From contig NZ_CP106679.1 in the NCBI RefSeq assembly GCF_025502585.1, forward strand, positions 1,345,001 to 1,409,000: DNA of 64,000 bases, given 5' to 3'. Shown here piece after piece: positions 1 through 9,461 of the stretch (the stretch's first letter is position 1; each line of letters begins with the position of its first letter). Made by a program: the position numbers and the translations under genes. The notes beneath the pieces are model-generated. The model made no database searches and was not told where the DNA came from. It was given only the letters and a program-made list of their open reading frames with translations. The stretch is from Reichenbachiella agarivorans. GTDB lineage: Bacteria; Bacteroidota; Bacteroidia; Cytophagales; Cyclobacteriaceae.

Positions 1-1654
1 AAGACTCAAGCTGGGCATTCAACAAGCTAGTCGCCTTGAGATAATAACCACTCACGCCATAAATACCCAGCTGATTTGACCCTCTGATGTAATGATCATC
101 TGTCGGTCTGATTGAATGTAGCAGCGTCAAATAGGCAAATTGTCTGAATCGATAATTCCCTATCCTCAACAAAGAAGTATAATAATTGGTGTTGATACGA
201 ACAGTCCCGTCCTCCCAATGATCTTCATTATAAAACGCACCATAGGATGCCTGAATATTGAGATACCCGACTTTGGAAAAGTACCCTCCCAAAGCATATT
301 TAAATCCCAAATAATATCTATCTACAAACTCTCGATGCTGAAAACCTGTCGTAACACCCATCGACGATCCAGTAGGGATATCCTCTGTTCGTCCATAGTT
401 GAGGACATACCTGTCTTTGAAATAATTTCTAGAAGATAGACCTACTTCAACTAGGTAATTTGTCTTGCTATGGTAGATGTAATTGGAGTCTGGGGTTACG
501 AGTGGTTTGTCATAGAAATTTTGGCGATCCAATCGTCCAGCCACCACAATGTTGATGTCATTTTTGAATCCCAATCTGTTCAAATCCGCCTTGATAGGAA
601 AAGATCTGCCCAACCATAAATCAGAACGATCCACGCTATAATAAAACAAGCTTGTAGAGTCTACATCTGGATCATAATTGAATTCTCCATATTTATAATC
701 ACTCAACTCGATTCCTCCAGCGTATTTAGTATCCTGAGTAAAAAAACTTCTGTTTGCTTCTATGCCCAAACCTCTTTTTCTAAAATGATCAGAAAGATCA
801 AATTTAATATCTATATAGGAGGCAAAGAGGTTGTTGATCGTATAGAACAGTTCACTCCCTCCGTGCCTGATGTAATTGTATTCCAATTCGTGTCCTAGCC
901 CACCTATATTCACTGAGCTGATTCCAACAAGAGCATTGTTGTCATTGTTGGGTTGAATAGAAACAGCATAGGGGAATATGTCTCGGGTGACAACATGGGT
1001 TTCTACAGAATCATGCGAACCAGAAGGCAAGACCATGATCCTGGCATCTCTGATAAAGTCCTTGGAACGAAGTAGACGCTCTGAATCGACAATTTTCTGT
1101 GCATCTACAAAGTCTCCTTCCCTAAAAGTCAACGTCCTACGAACGACCCATCGTTGGGTATGAACATGCAGTTTATTGATTACATTGGTATATGGATCTA
1201 CACGATACCTAGATGTATCATTCATGCTCGACCCAAATACAGCTAAGTGTTTGTATTTTAATGGATTGATAGTCCTATCTTCATAGGGAGTAAAGCGAAA
1301 CTCACTCAGACCCTCACCATGACTCTTGGATTCCTTGGTAAACAAAACATCATACACCATACTGGATACCCTAGACCGAGACATTTTTTGCTCTACCGAA
1401 TCATAAAAAGCATCAGACTTGCCAAGAGTATGTTTTCTTACGTAATAATCAGTGGTGTCTGAGATGGCAATGGTTGTGTCTCGGCGTATATAATAGACCT
1501 CATCACCCAAGAAAAGAAAACGATCTGCCTTAACTTTAATTGAATCATGGTTGACATGAGCCTGCTCCTTTAAAATTTGACCAGGCAGGTCTATGACCAT
1601 AAGCGAAAAGCAAAGGGCAGTCAAAAAACGCAAGAACAAAACCCCATTTCGCAC
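1..1654 (-). CDS. Outer-membrane barrel protein with POTRA-like segment (3' end outside window)
   Basis: An uninterrupted reading frame runs on the minus strand from about 1654 to the window edge, so the C-terminus is missing and about 551 residues are visible. The probable start is a GTG at 1654; an in-frame TGA lies 21 bases upstream of it, and no ATG gives as complete a signal sequence. It begins with a hydrophobic signal-like stretch (MRNGVLFLRFLTALCFSL). Around residues 165-215 a segment reads RRTLTFREGDFVD, then SERLLRSKDFIRDARI, which is the pattern of a POTRA domain in the BamA/TamA/FpnD superfamily. The rest is rich in alternating aromatic and polar strands, as in a beta-barrel. It starts 11 bases after the stop of the barrel gene upstream (1666-2289), so the two are probably co-transcribed. 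Likely role: outer-membrane assembly or export. The exact family is not resolved. Confidence 0.75.
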   Translation of the reverse strand, partial: MRNGVLFLRFLTALCFSLMVIDLPGQILKEQAHVNHDSIKVKADRFLFLGDEVYYIRRDTTIAISDTTDYYVRKHTLGKSDAFYDSVEQKMSRSRVSSMVYDVLFTKESKSHGEGLSEFRFTPYEDRTINPLKYKHLAVFGSSMNDTSRYRVDPYTNVINKLHVHTQRWVVRRTLTFREGDFVDAQKIVDSERLLRSKDFIRDARIMVLPSGSHDSVETHVVTRDIFPYAVSIQPNNDNNALVGISSVNIGGLGHELEYNYIRHGGSELFYTINNLFASYIDIKFDLSDHFRKRGLGIEANRSFFTQDTKYAGGIELSDYKYGEFNYDPDVDSTSLFYYSVDRSDLWLGRSFPIKADLNRLGFKNDINIVVAGRLDRQNFYDKPLVTPDSNYIYHSKTNYLVEVGLSSRNYFKDRYVLNYGRTEDIPTGSSMGVTTGFQHREFVDRYYLGFKYALGGYFSKVGYLNIQASYGAFYNEDHWEDGTVRINTNYYTSLLRIGNYRFRQFAYLTLLHSIRPTDDHYIRGSNQLGIYGVSGYYLKATSLLNAQLES

Positions 1655-1665
1655 ACCTATTCCAA

Positions 1666-2289
1666 TTACTTTTCAATCCTAAAAACTACTCCTCCACTAA
1701 ATTCTCCATGAAGTATAGGCACGGCAAATGAGGAACCCCCTCCACAACCCGAACCTGACGAACAGTAGATTCCCACGCCATCAAATAACAAAGGCATAAA
1801 CATTCTAGCTTGCATCTTGAGCCCTATTCTTTCTGTTGGGAAAATTTTGACCCCTGCTCCAAGCCCCATTGAGAAAAATATCCGAGTATCGTATCCTTGC
1901 TCCTGTGGTGCATAACTAGTGAGACCCATGCCAATCACACCATATGGGCGGATGAGCTCATCACCACCCAGCGATTTTTCAACCCCCAGATGAAAATTTT
2001 CCATTTTGAGTCTCAGGTTGTGATAGGGATACAAAATCGCATCATAATCTACCGTCTCCGAGTCTGCAGAACTATTCGTATATAAAAACTGTACTTGAGT
2101 ACCATTGCCCATATCATACCCCAATGTCAAACCCCAAATTCCAGAGTTTTCTACATCGACCTCTCCTCTGTAATATTGCGCTCTACCACTGAGCATGTAT
2201 CCCCCATATCCCGAAAATTCTATGGCCTGCGCCATAGTCGTCATGGGAAGTAGGAAAACAATCATTGTAATCAATAGATTTCTTTTCAT
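1666..2289 (-). CDS. Small outer-membrane beta-barrel protein
   Basis: This is a 207-residue secreted protein with a clear signal peptide (MKRNLLITMIVFLLPMTTMAQA, cleavage near residue 22). The mature part starts with IEFSGYGGYML and ends in a strand with terminal aromatic/charged character (VVFRIEK). Amphipathic strands carry repeated Gly-Tyr/Phe, typical of 8- to 10-strand porin-like (OmpW/OprG or OMP_b-brl type) barrels. A Cys/Gly-rich loop lies near residue 180 (CSSGSGCGGGSS). No substrate can be inferred. It is directly followed by the POTRA/barrel gene on the same strand, so the two probably form an envelope operon. The assignment to a specific porin family is uncertain. Confidence 0.7.
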   Translation of the reverse strand: MKRNLLITMIVFLLPMTTMAQAIEFSGYGGYMLSGRAQYYRGEVDVENSGIWGLTLGYDMGNGTQVQFLYTNSSADSETVDYDAILYPYHNLRLKMENFHLGVEKSLGGDELIRPYGVIGMGLTSYAPQEQGYDTRIFFSMGLGAGVKIFPTERIGLKMQARMFMPLLFDGVGIYCSSGSGCGGGSSFAVPILHGEFSGGVVFRIEK

Positions 2290-2459
2290 GGCTTGTTAGT
2301 TTCAGTTAATAATTAAACTTAATCAATATCTCGTACTAGCTCCATAGAGACGCAACAGATTTTATAAAAGAATCCATCAAAGACAATAATGATCAGGCTC
2401 GTCTCAACAGAATATGAAAACTTTGCTAACTTGATACACAAATAAGCCACCCAAACGAA

Positions 2460-3683
2460 ATGAAAATCTTCTGCCTCTTTTTGATTTTAGCACTAGGATA
2501 TCACCTGGCGCATGCTCAAGTAGAAGACAGCACACAAAGTACTAAGAATCAAAAAAAGATATCAATCATTCCTTTGCCTGCCATCGCTTCTAACCCAACC
2601 AATGGCTGGATGTTTGGCGTAGCACCAGGTGCTAGCTGGTACATGGGAGACAAAGAGACGACTCACATCTCATCAGGCTTGGGCACACTTATCTACACCA
2701 CCAAAAAACAATGGATTATCACCGCCAAAACAAATATGTTCTTGGCTAATGACAGTTGGAACCTCCTCGGAGATTGGCGCTATTTCATCACTTCACAACC
2801 GACATACGGATTAGGTACAGAGTCTCAATCAAAGAAAAACAAGGGAACAGGAGTAATTTTCGAAGACAATACCTTTAGTCAACCTATCCCCGATAAGCAA
2901 ATGATGGATTTTGACTATTTACGATTTCATGAAACCGTACTCAAGCGCTACCACCAAACACCATTCTACTTTGGATTAGGCTATCATCTCGACTACCATC
3001 ACGAAATCAACGATCGCTTACTTGATTTGGATACAATTCCTCCCTTGCTCACCAGTCATTACATTTATTCAGAAAAAACGGGGTTTTCAAATACTGAGTA
3101 TATCCTATCAGGCATCAGTATCAATTCCTTGTATGACAGTCGAGACAATTCCATCAATCCCTATCACGGCAGGTATGCCTTTGTAAATGTCAGAATGAAT
3201 CCTACATTTCTAGGAAGTGACCAGGCATCTAGCCTACTATGGGCGGAATACCGCGACTACCTCAACCTGAGTAAAAAAAGACCCCGACACATGTTGGCAT
3301 TTTGGGCCTATGGTTGGTTTGTGACTTCAGGCAATGTGCCCTATCTCGATCTACCTGCGGTAGGTTGGGATCAATTTGGCAGATCTGGTCGTGCATACAC
3401 GCAAGGCAGATTCAGAGGAGAAAATGTAGTCTATGCAGAGACTGAGTACCGCGTACCATTGCAAAAAACCAAAGATACCTTTGGAGCTGTGGCCTTCATC
3501 AATGCCACCACAGCGAGTAGCCGATACGATGACATAAACCTATTCGAGCATCTCAGTCTTGGATATGGTGCAGGTCTACGTGTCATGATCAACAAAAAAT
3601 CAAGAGCTAATCTCAATATTGACGTGGCATGGGGAGAAGGTGGTGCTGCAGGTTTTTATTTTGGAATAAATGAAGCATTTTAG
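2460..3683 (+). CDS. BamA/TamA-like outer-membrane surface antigen protein
   Basis: A 407-residue protein with signal peptide MKIFCLFLILALGYHLAHAQ. After the signal comes a short linker and then a barrel. The start (PLPAIASNPTNGWMFGVAPG) and the segments DSRDNSINPYHGRYAFVNVR and RGENVVYAETEYRVPL match the conserved barrel blocks of the bacterial surface antigen (D15) domain: D-R-D-N-P followed by the Arg-Gly loop and E-R strand. No POTRA domains are visible, so this is a barrel-only member, shorter than BamA (about 800 residues) or TamA (about 580). Such proteins are integral to the outer membrane; the cargo is unknown. The gene ends 5 bases before the next start, which suggests an operon with the secreted protein that follows. 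Confidence 0.75.
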   Translation: MKIFCLFLILALGYHLAHAQVEDSTQSTKNQKKISIIPLPAIASNPTNGWMFGVAPGASWYMGDKETTHISSGLGTLIYTTKKQWIITAKTNMFLANDSWNLLGDWRYFITSQPTYGLGTESQSKKNKGTGVIFEDNTFSQPIPDKQMMDFDYLRFHETVLKRYHQTPFYFGLGYHLDYHHEINDRLLDLDTIPPLLTSHYIYSEKTGFSNTEYILSGISINSLYDSRDNSINPYHGRYAFVNVRMNPTFLGSDQASSLLWAEYRDYLNLSKKRPRHMLAFWAYGWFVTSGNVPYLDLPAVGWDQFGRSGRAYTQGRFRGENVVYAETEYRVPLQKTKDTFGAVAFINATTASSRYDDINLFEHLSLGYGAGLRVMINKKSRANLNIDVAWGEGGAAGFYFGINEAF

Positions 3684-3688
3684 AGTTT

Positions 3689-4546
3689 ATGAAAACAGCC
3701 ATAGCCATATTATTCCTGATCACAATTTTTTTCCAAACCCAAGCGCAGGAAATCATCCAACCTTCCAAAAATTACAAAGGAGGAGAAATGATTTTTGCCC
3801 CGAGCTATGGATTAAAATTAGAAATCCCATCTCATTGGAACGGCTATCTCTCACGGGGGACAGAGATATTCACAGTCAGCAATGATACCACGCTAGAAGC
3901 GACCGCTTTGTACTTTGTCAATGAAACTTCACTCCCGTCTATCCAATCCAATTGGGAAAAGGGGTTCGAACTGGCAACAGAACTGAGTATCGAGCTCCTA
4001 GATACAGTCACTGAAAAGGATGGTGTACTCTCAGCACCCATTCACACGACAGGATCTAATCCGTACAAGGGCTATTTGCTAGCCAAATGTGGTGAATACA
4101 ACTACTGTGTCACTGTTCTCATGTACACCCCACACAAATTCTACCCCCCATATGAGGGAAAGCTGAAGCCATTGATCGATCAATTGAGCTTTTACAAACC
4201 AAGACCCCAAACCAACGATTTTGATTGGAAAAAGGCATTGACCAACAAAATGATTTTCAACTCGGCCCGAGGAGAAAATGGTTCGAAAGAGGAGAATAGA
4301 ATATGGTTGTATTATGATGGTACCTTCAAAAGCAAAACACAGCGTACAGGAGTATTCAGAGGTCAAGCAGGGAAATACCACGGCACCAAAAAAGGAAGCT
4401 ACATCATCCAAAATGCGAAAAACGAAAACCCTGCAACCCTAGAATTGCAATTTAAAAAGCAACCTAGCCTTACTCTCACATTGACGATCAAAGACAATCA
4501 GTACTATCTCAACAGTGATGTGATTTACTTTTCGGAAATAAAATAG
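3689..4546 (+). CDS. Secreted protein of unknown function
   Basis: A 285-residue protein with a signal peptide (MKTAIAILFLITIFFQTQAQ). I do not recognise the family. Residues 30-165 read like a PsbP/lipocalin-like fold common in Bacteroidota exported proteins (GLKLEIPSHWNGYLSRGTE, then a 'fasciculate' mix of strands). The C-terminal half has a Ser/Gly-rich strand region with YYDGTF and KGSYII, reminiscent of a small beta-sandwich that reports on a test-like 'print' of structure. No catalytic motif stands out. The gene starts 5 bases after the barrel gene, so the two probably act together at the envelope. A stem with weak arms follows the stop but there is no strong terminator. Confidence 0.6.
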   Translation: MKTAIAILFLITIFFQTQAQEIIQPSKNYKGGEMIFAPSYGLKLEIPSHWNGYLSRGTEIFTVSNDTTLEATALYFVNETSLPSIQSNWEKGFELATELSIELLDTVTEKDGVLSAPIHTTGSNPYKGYLLAKCGEYNYCVTVLMYTPHKFYPPYEGKLKPLIDQLSFYKPRPQTNDFDWKKALTNKMIFNSARGENGSKEENRIWLYYDGTFKSKTQRTGVFRGQAGKYHGTKKGSYIIQNAKNENPATLELQFKKQPSLTLTLTIKDNQYYLNSDVIYFSEIK

Positions 4547-4689
4547 GGTTGAGAATACAATCTCTAATCTAGCAAAAAGTACAAAGTGCTATTCATATTG
4601 ATAATGATATGCAAAATTGCAGGCGTTCTGTTTAATATTTTACCATCTCTGTTGTTTATATTGCAATCACCTAGCAATTCAGAATCAAG

Positions 4690-7224
4690 ATGACAGAAGC
4701 ACTACCTACCTCTTTGGACAAACTATTCTCGCAAGGCCAAGAGGTATTTTGCAAAAAAGGTGATGTTCTCAAAAAGCAATTTAGTCGTGTGGACAGGTTC
4801 TACATTTTGCTAGAGGGCACCGTGCACTTTCATCAAAGCCTGCACAGCAACGACAGAGAACTGTTGGCAGGGATGAGCCAATCTCTTTACGCACCGATTG
4901 GCATGGATGCTTTCATCGCACCCTACAGGAATGAAACTACGGCGAGAGTCGCATCAGACACTGCTAGACTTATCAAATGGGAAACGGAGCAGTTAATCAA
5001 ATGTCTCGATGCAGATATTCATCTAGCGATAGATTTTTTTACTTTCCTCAACAATCACTCACACCGCTTCGTCGAGGATACCAGCGAGTTATTTGCCAAT
5101 ACCTCTGCAGCTTTACAAACACTCAATACAGACTCTTCCTCGGACGGCTATCTCGCGCACATCGATCGAGACGAAATAGACAAAGTTATCTTGCTGTTGC
5201 AATCTCCATTTTTTGAAGAGTTTGATGAGAAGGATTTGGCCGTACTCGCCAGCTCTATGCAACGTCGAGAATACTTGGTCAATGAAATTGTCATCAGCCA
5301 AGATGAGAAAAAAAAGGGGATATTCTTACTAGAATCTGGTGAAGTTCAATACTCTCGCATGAACTTCAGCATAGAAACCAACAAAACCTACAAAGTACCA
5401 TTTAGGTCTATTTCTACTCCAGGCTACTTACTGAGTTCGTCTAGCCTACTCGGAATCAAAAGTGCCATGACCTCTCATGTCACCAAAGAGGCCGTCGTAC
5501 TATATATCCCTAAGGAGACATTGGAAAAACACTGCAAAGAACATCCTAACTTTGCACTCAGCTTCCAAAAAAGAATCCTCTGGTTGATCAACAATCAGCT
5601 CAGAGCTGTGCGTACCCGACTCATCGCCACGCAATTCAACGAAGAGCTACTGGTAGCCAGTACACTCATCAGTAGCAACAGCACGAAACTGTCTGTACAC
5701 TCTCCCTTGCACGCTGTGCCAGTCTTGCTCGAAGACAAACTAACCATACCACAGGCCATAGAGGTGCTTCACAAGGTAGAACTAACTGGAATAGGCCCTG
5801 AAAAAAACCTAGCCTCCCTATGTTTGGACAATCTCCACAAGACACAACGAGAATCCAATTTCTACCGTGCCTTGCAAGACATCTATAGCAGTGTCGCTGA
5901 AAATACCGAAGAAAAAACCAACGATGAAGTTCAGTTGGACTGTATCAAGGCCAGTAAGAAAGCATTTTCTATCCCGTCGATATATATCAAAGGACTGGAA
6001 TACATGCCTAATCAACCAGGGTGTATTTTCATCTACAATCATCTGCTCAACGAACCCTATTACACCTTGCCCAATCAATTTCAAATCACATTGGACTCAC
6101 ACTACCTGAGCGCATTGGTGTATGAAAACTATGGTGCACATGCCCAAAGGGTAGTCAGAATTGGAAAATCAGATGAGTATGCCCACGAAAACTACTACAA
6201 CAAGCTAGGTTTTATCAGTGTGTACACCAACGATTCGGATGAACTGATTGAAACAGAAGAAGAAAGAAAATCAAGACACCAGGTATTCTATGATCAAATC
6301 AAAGACGCCATATTGTCTGGCAAGAACATCATCATCAGTCCAGAAGGAAGTTCACATCCAACTGAGCATTCACCGAGCAAATTCAAATCTGGGATTTTTA
6401 AGGTCATACAACAACTAGAAGTACAACCCCTGATTGTACCCATTGTTATGGCCAACTTTGACAAGCGCATCACAGCGTACAAATTTGCCTGTGAGATCAA
6501 AAAACCTTTTAGGTTGAATGAGAAAATGAAAGAGCTCGGCACGAGCGACATCAAAGAGTTCCTGAGAAAATACCAGTTAAAGTTCAGGCAAGACACGCAA
6601 GAACTCACAGACAATATCGCCAACGAAAACAGTGCACAGCTTCTGTTTCAAGATGAAATTGATGCCTTAAAAGAAAAAGTCACAAAACTTCCACCAAATG
6701 ATACAGTTGCCTTTTATGGCAGTAGTACCATCCGACTATGGGAAAGCTTGGAAGGAGATTTGGCTGATAAAAAGGCTGTCAATTTGGGCTTTGGTGGATC
6801 TTCTTACCAATGGTGTTTGTTCTATTTTGAACGCCTATTCGAAAATTTTCTGCCTAAATCCTATGTACTCTATGGAGGTGACAATGACTTGAGCATCGGA
6901 CAGTCACCCTCTGATGTACTGATGAATTTTTCGCTCTTATATGAAAAAATCAAACGTCACAGTCCACATGCGCCTATTACCGTGATCTCTATCAAACCTA
7001 GCCCAAGTAGAGAATATTTGCTGCCAAAGATTATCCAGACCAACGAACTGTTGAGAACCTTTGTGGATGAACATGACAACATGCATTGGATCGAAATATT
7101 TGAACACATGCTGTCCCCAGATGGAAGACCCAAAACAGATTTATTTGTGGAAGACATGCTTCACCTCAATCTAAAGGGGTACAAAATCTGGAAACAACAA
7201 GTTAGAGAGCAATTGATCGTATGA
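4690..7224 (+). CDS. Fusion: two cNMP-binding domains, PlsC-like acyltransferase, SGNH hydrolase
   Basis: An 844-residue cytoplasmic protein with no signal peptide or clear membrane span. Residues 15-130 and 175-300 are two Crp/cyclic-nucleotide-binding-like folds (GDVLKKQ...FYILLEGTV; VISQDEKKKGIFLLESGEV). Residues 430-620 look like a glycerolipid acyltransferase (PlsC-like): the first block reads YNHLLNEPYY at 449 and the third reads SPEGSSHP at 550. In the usual HX4D motif the Asp position is Pro here, so catalysis is uncertain. Residues 670-844 are an SGNH hydrolase with all four blocks: GSS (Ser679), NLGFGG (Gly702), GGDND (Asn732) and DMLH (Asp822, His825). The expected role is phospholipid or lysophospholipid remodelling gated by a small ligand; this is inference. 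The gene stands alone, with a 143-base upstream gap and a convergent neighbour. Confidence 0.8.
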   Translation: MTEALPTSLDKLFSQGQEVFCKKGDVLKKQFSRVDRFYILLEGTVHFHQSLHSNDRELLAGMSQSLYAPIGMDAFIAPYRNETTARVASDTARLIKWETEQLIKCLDADIHLAIDFFTFLNNHSHRFVEDTSELFANTSAALQTLNTDSSSDGYLAHIDRDEIDKVILLLQSPFFEEFDEKDLAVLASSMQRREYLVNEIVISQDEKKKGIFLLESGEVQYSRMNFSIETNKTYKVPFRSISTPGYLLSSSSLLGIKSAMTSHVTKEAVVLYIPKETLEKHCKEHPNFALSFQKRILWLINNQLRAVRTRLIATQFNEELLVASTLISSNSTKLSVHSPLHAVPVLLEDKLTIPQAIEVLHKVELTGIGPEKNLASLCLDNLHKTQRESNFYRALQDIYSSVAENTEEKTNDEVQLDCIKASKKAFSIPSIYIKGLEYMPNQPGCIFIYNHLLNEPYYTLPNQFQITLDSHYLSALVYENYGAHAQRVVRIGKSDEYAHENYYNKLGFISVYTNDSDELIETEEERKSRHQVFYDQIKDAILSGKNIIISPEGSSHPTEHSPSKFKSGIFKVIQQLEVQPLIVPIVMANFDKRITAYKFACEIKKPFRLNEKMKELGTSDIKEFLRKYQLKFRQDTQELTDNIANENSAQLLFQDEIDALKEKVTKLPPNDTVAFYGSSTIRLWESLEGDLADKKAVNLGFGGSSYQWCLFYFERLFENFLPKSYVLYGGDNDLSIGQSPSDVLMNFSLLYEKIKRHSPHAPITVISIKPSPSREYLLPKIIQTNELLRTFVDEHDNMHWIEIFEHMLSPDGRPKTDLFVEDMLHLNLKGYKIWKQQVREQLIV

Positions 7225-7252
7225 TCTGTTGTGCGCACAGGTATTTTAGGAG

Positions 7253-8683
7253 TTATTTGGGTACAGCGAAATAAGGCTCCCTTGTTACTACTTTTATCTT
7301 CTCTCCCTGAGATAAAATGCTATCTGGTGCTTTTCCATTCAGTACTTTCAACAATTTTCCTTTAAGCTGGTTGTCACTTCGGATGGCCAGCTTTTCTATG
7401 GATTCTCCTTCGCGGGCAGCAACTATAGTTATTGACTCTCGAAAAATCAATTCCTTCTCTTGGGTAGTCAAGGGATGCAATGAAAGCGCTGCCTTCTTGA
7501 TCATGCTTTTGGCATCTCCAGAGGTGACAGTAGAGATTTTATACAGGTTTTCACCCATTTTGATCCAGACAAACCCAGTATAAATGGAGCCTTCATCTCC
7601 TTGCTCTGTGACCAAGACCAAAAAAGCATCATGTCCATTTACTTCTACCTTTTCGCCTTTGACAGACGCTTGCGCTTGCTTGTCTTTCAGTAGTTTCATG
7701 TAATCACTTCCATACTTTTGGGGAGACTGTGCTGTATCCTCCAAGGTTAAAATCACAAAAGCATTTTGATCCTTGCTGACCGCACCGACAGCATTGTAGG
7801 TATTTACATAAGTCCAAGAAGAAGGAAAAGTCACACTAAAATCAATGTCAGGGTGCAAAAACACACTATCCACAAATATCCCCTTGTCTGGATTGTCCGA
7901 AAAAGACAAGCCATTCAGCCTATCCAAAATGGGTCTTTCTTGCATTTCATTGCTAGACCATGTTAGGTTGTGGGTAGACTTGGTCAAGTTGCTAATTCTG
8001 TCTGGGGTATATGGGTGATTGCTGAAATAGCTTCTTTTCTCCTCTTGTTCGGATCTTACCTCCTCCCATACGACGATCCGGTCGAGAATTTTGCTCAATG
8101 CCTTAGGGTCAAAACCAGCTTTGGCTGCCAATGCTACGCCTAGGTGATCGGCTTCTGTTTCGTGTTTGCGGCTGTATTTGGCTGTAAAAAAACTAGAACC
8201 CACGGCAAAAGGTGTGTTGATTATGTTTCCCACATTGGCACCAGCAACTGCCCCTACAATCATACCAGGCACTTGGAGCAGGGCAGGGAGAATACTCCGT
8301 TTCATTTGTTTGACGGAGTGACGCTGCTCGACATGAATGACCTCATGACTGAGCACACACCCCAATTCATCTACATTCTCCACCAAAGCCAATAGTCCTC
8401 TCGTGACATATATATAACCACCTGGCAAGGCAAAAGCATTGGGAATCGGTTCGTCCACGATCTTGAATTGGTAATCAAAAAGTCGGTTGTCCAAGTGATC
8501 TATCAACCGCTCTCCAATCTCCTCGACATATGGAGTCAAAATCTCATCTTCATAAATCCCCATTACCAATTCTACCTGCTTGGCTCCATTTTCTCCTAAC
8601 TGCTCATCATAACTCAAGGGCTGAGAGAGAGACGGAAGGGTGAAAACAAGAAATAGGAAAAGGGAAAAAAGGTAGTTTTTCAT
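7253..8683 (-). CDS. Secreted M48-family metalloprotease
   Basis: A 476-residue protein with signal peptide MKNYLFSLFLFLVFTLPSLSQ. The peptidase M48 (Ste24/BepA-like) domain occupies about residues 35-235. The zinc motif HEVIH is at 113-117, and the third ligand lies in the HETEADHLG block near 175. A preceding NAFALPGGYIYVTRGLL block is also typical of the family. The C-terminal half (240-476) has a DUF4136/PsbP-like secreted segment (SVTFPSSWTYVN) and ends with a short repeat-like tail (LAIRSDNQLKGKLLKVLNG) found in other Bacteroidota M48 proteins. The likely role is periplasmic quality control of outer-membrane proteins, as for BepA. It is divergent from the efflux operon and convergent with the acyltransferase-SGNH gene. 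Confidence 0.88.
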   Translation of the reverse strand: MKNYLFSLFLFLVFTLPSLSQPLSYDEQLGENGAKQVELVMGIYEDEILTPYVEEIGERLIDHLDNRLFDYQFKIVDEPIPNAFALPGGYIYVTRGLLALVENVDELGCVLSHEVIHVEQRHSVKQMKRSILPALLQVPGMIVGAVAGANVGNIINTPFAVGSSFFTAKYSRKHETEADHLGVALAAKAGFDPKALSKILDRIVVWEEVRSEQEEKRSYFSNHPYTPDRISNLTKSTHNLTWSSNEMQERPILDRLNGLSFSDNPDKGIFVDSVFLHPDIDFSVTFPSSWTYVNTYNAVGAVSKDQNAFVILTLEDTAQSPQKYGSDYMKLLKDKQAQASVKGEKVEVNGHDAFLVLVTEQGDEGSIYTGFVWIKMGENLYKISTVTSGDAKSMIKKAALSLHPLTTQEKELIFRESITIVAAREGESIEKLAIRSDNQLKGKLLKVLNGKAPDSILSQGEKIKVVTREPYFAVPK

Positions 8684-8768
8684 ACAATTTTAGTTTATCA
8701 AATCGCCCCCCATTCAACTCCGTGCAGATAAAGTAAGCACAAACAATAACGAAATAAAATATTATACA

Positions 8769-8800
8769 TTTGTTTAAAACATTTATTCAATATAGTTTTG
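8769..8800 (+). promoter_or_regulatory. Bacteroidota-type promoter of the TetR-efflux operon
   Basis: TTTG at 8769-8772 is followed after 20 bases by TAGTTTTG at 8793-8800. This matches the Bacteroidota primary-sigma consensus (TTTG about 19-21 bases before TAnnTTTG). Transcription would start near 8807, ten bases before the TTG start codon of the regulator. The element TGTTTAAAACA lies inside the promoter spacer, so a protein bound there would block RNA polymerase. Confidence 0.6.
8771..8784. promoter_or_regulatory. Candidate TetR operator, copy 1
   Basis: TGTTTAAAACA (8771-8781) is an inverted repeat with 5-base arms and one central base. The 13-mer GTTTAAAACATTT at 8772-8784 recurs exactly at 9472-9484, just before the TolC gene. 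Its position between the promoter elements of the regulator gene fits autorepression. The assignment is inference from position and repetition. Confidence 0.5.
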
Positions 8801-8816
8801 TTCAAAATTATCAATT

Positions 8817-9440
8817 TTGTCAGAAGATACAACAGAAAGCAAAATCAAAGAAGCAGCAGAGTCCCTCTTTGCTAAGTACGGCCTCAAAGGCACAACGATT
8901 AGAAAAGTCGCCGAAAAAGCGGGAGTGAACATTGCCTTGGTCAATTATTACTTTAGAAGTAAGGAAAAGCTGTTTTTATCTGTTTTCGAAGAGAAGCTAA
9001 AAATTTATACCGAAATGGGCATTGGAATTCTAACAGACAGAAAGAGAGATATCTGGAGTCGAATCCGTGACTATGTAGACGAAATGATCAATGCAATGAT
9101 GAAGGAATCAAACCTGCCAATCTTCATTATGAGCGAAACACATTTTAATCCAAACCTCATTACGCAGATTAAAAGCTTCAGTAAAGAAGAAATGAGATTA
9201 AAATCTCAAAAAATTCAGACCGTTTTAGATGAGGAGTTGGAGAAAGGCAATATTCGAAAAGTTGATGCTATAGACTTTGAATGTACTTTAACATCCATGA
9301 TGATTTTTCCTTTTTTAACAAAAAACATTTTGAAGCATACAGGTAGGTTAGATGAAGATTTTAATGGTTTTGATGGCTTCCTCGAGCATAACAAGAGCAA
9401 TGTGATCTTTGCGATTACAAATTTTTTGAAAAAAGACTAA
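8817..9440 (+). CDS. TetR/AcrR-family transcriptional regulator of the efflux operon
   Basis: A 207-residue regulator. The N-terminal helix-turn-helix (residues 8-55) has the TetR signature: AESLFAKYGLKGTTIRKVAEKAGV, in pieces, then the conserved NYYFRSKEKLF block. The C-terminal ligand domain is all-helical and divergent, as usual. The start is TTG at 8817; no in-frame ATG precedes the HTH, and the promoter ends about 17 bases upstream. The gene is followed after 49 bases by TolC, MFP and RND genes on the same strand, so it is probably the local repressor. Repeated GTTTAAAAC elements at its own promoter and before the TolC gene are candidate binding sites. Confidence 0.88.
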   Translation: MSEDTTESKIKEAAESLFAKYGLKGTTIRKVAEKAGVNIALVNYYFRSKEKLFLSVFEEKLKIYTEMGIGILTDRKRDIWSRIRDYVDEMINAMMKESNLPIFIMSETHFNPNLITQIKSFSKEEMRLKSQKIQTVLDEELEKGNIRKVDAIDFECTLTSMMIFPFLTKNILKHTGRLDEDFNGFDGFLEHNKSNVIFAITNFLKKD

Positions 9441-9461
9441 ACAAATTTTTTTACCCCATAA

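Noticed and set aside
140-439. Plus-strand open frame of 99 codons
   Set aside because: It lies antisense to the POTRA/barrel gene, whose frame is uninterrupted, and its composition is not protein-like.
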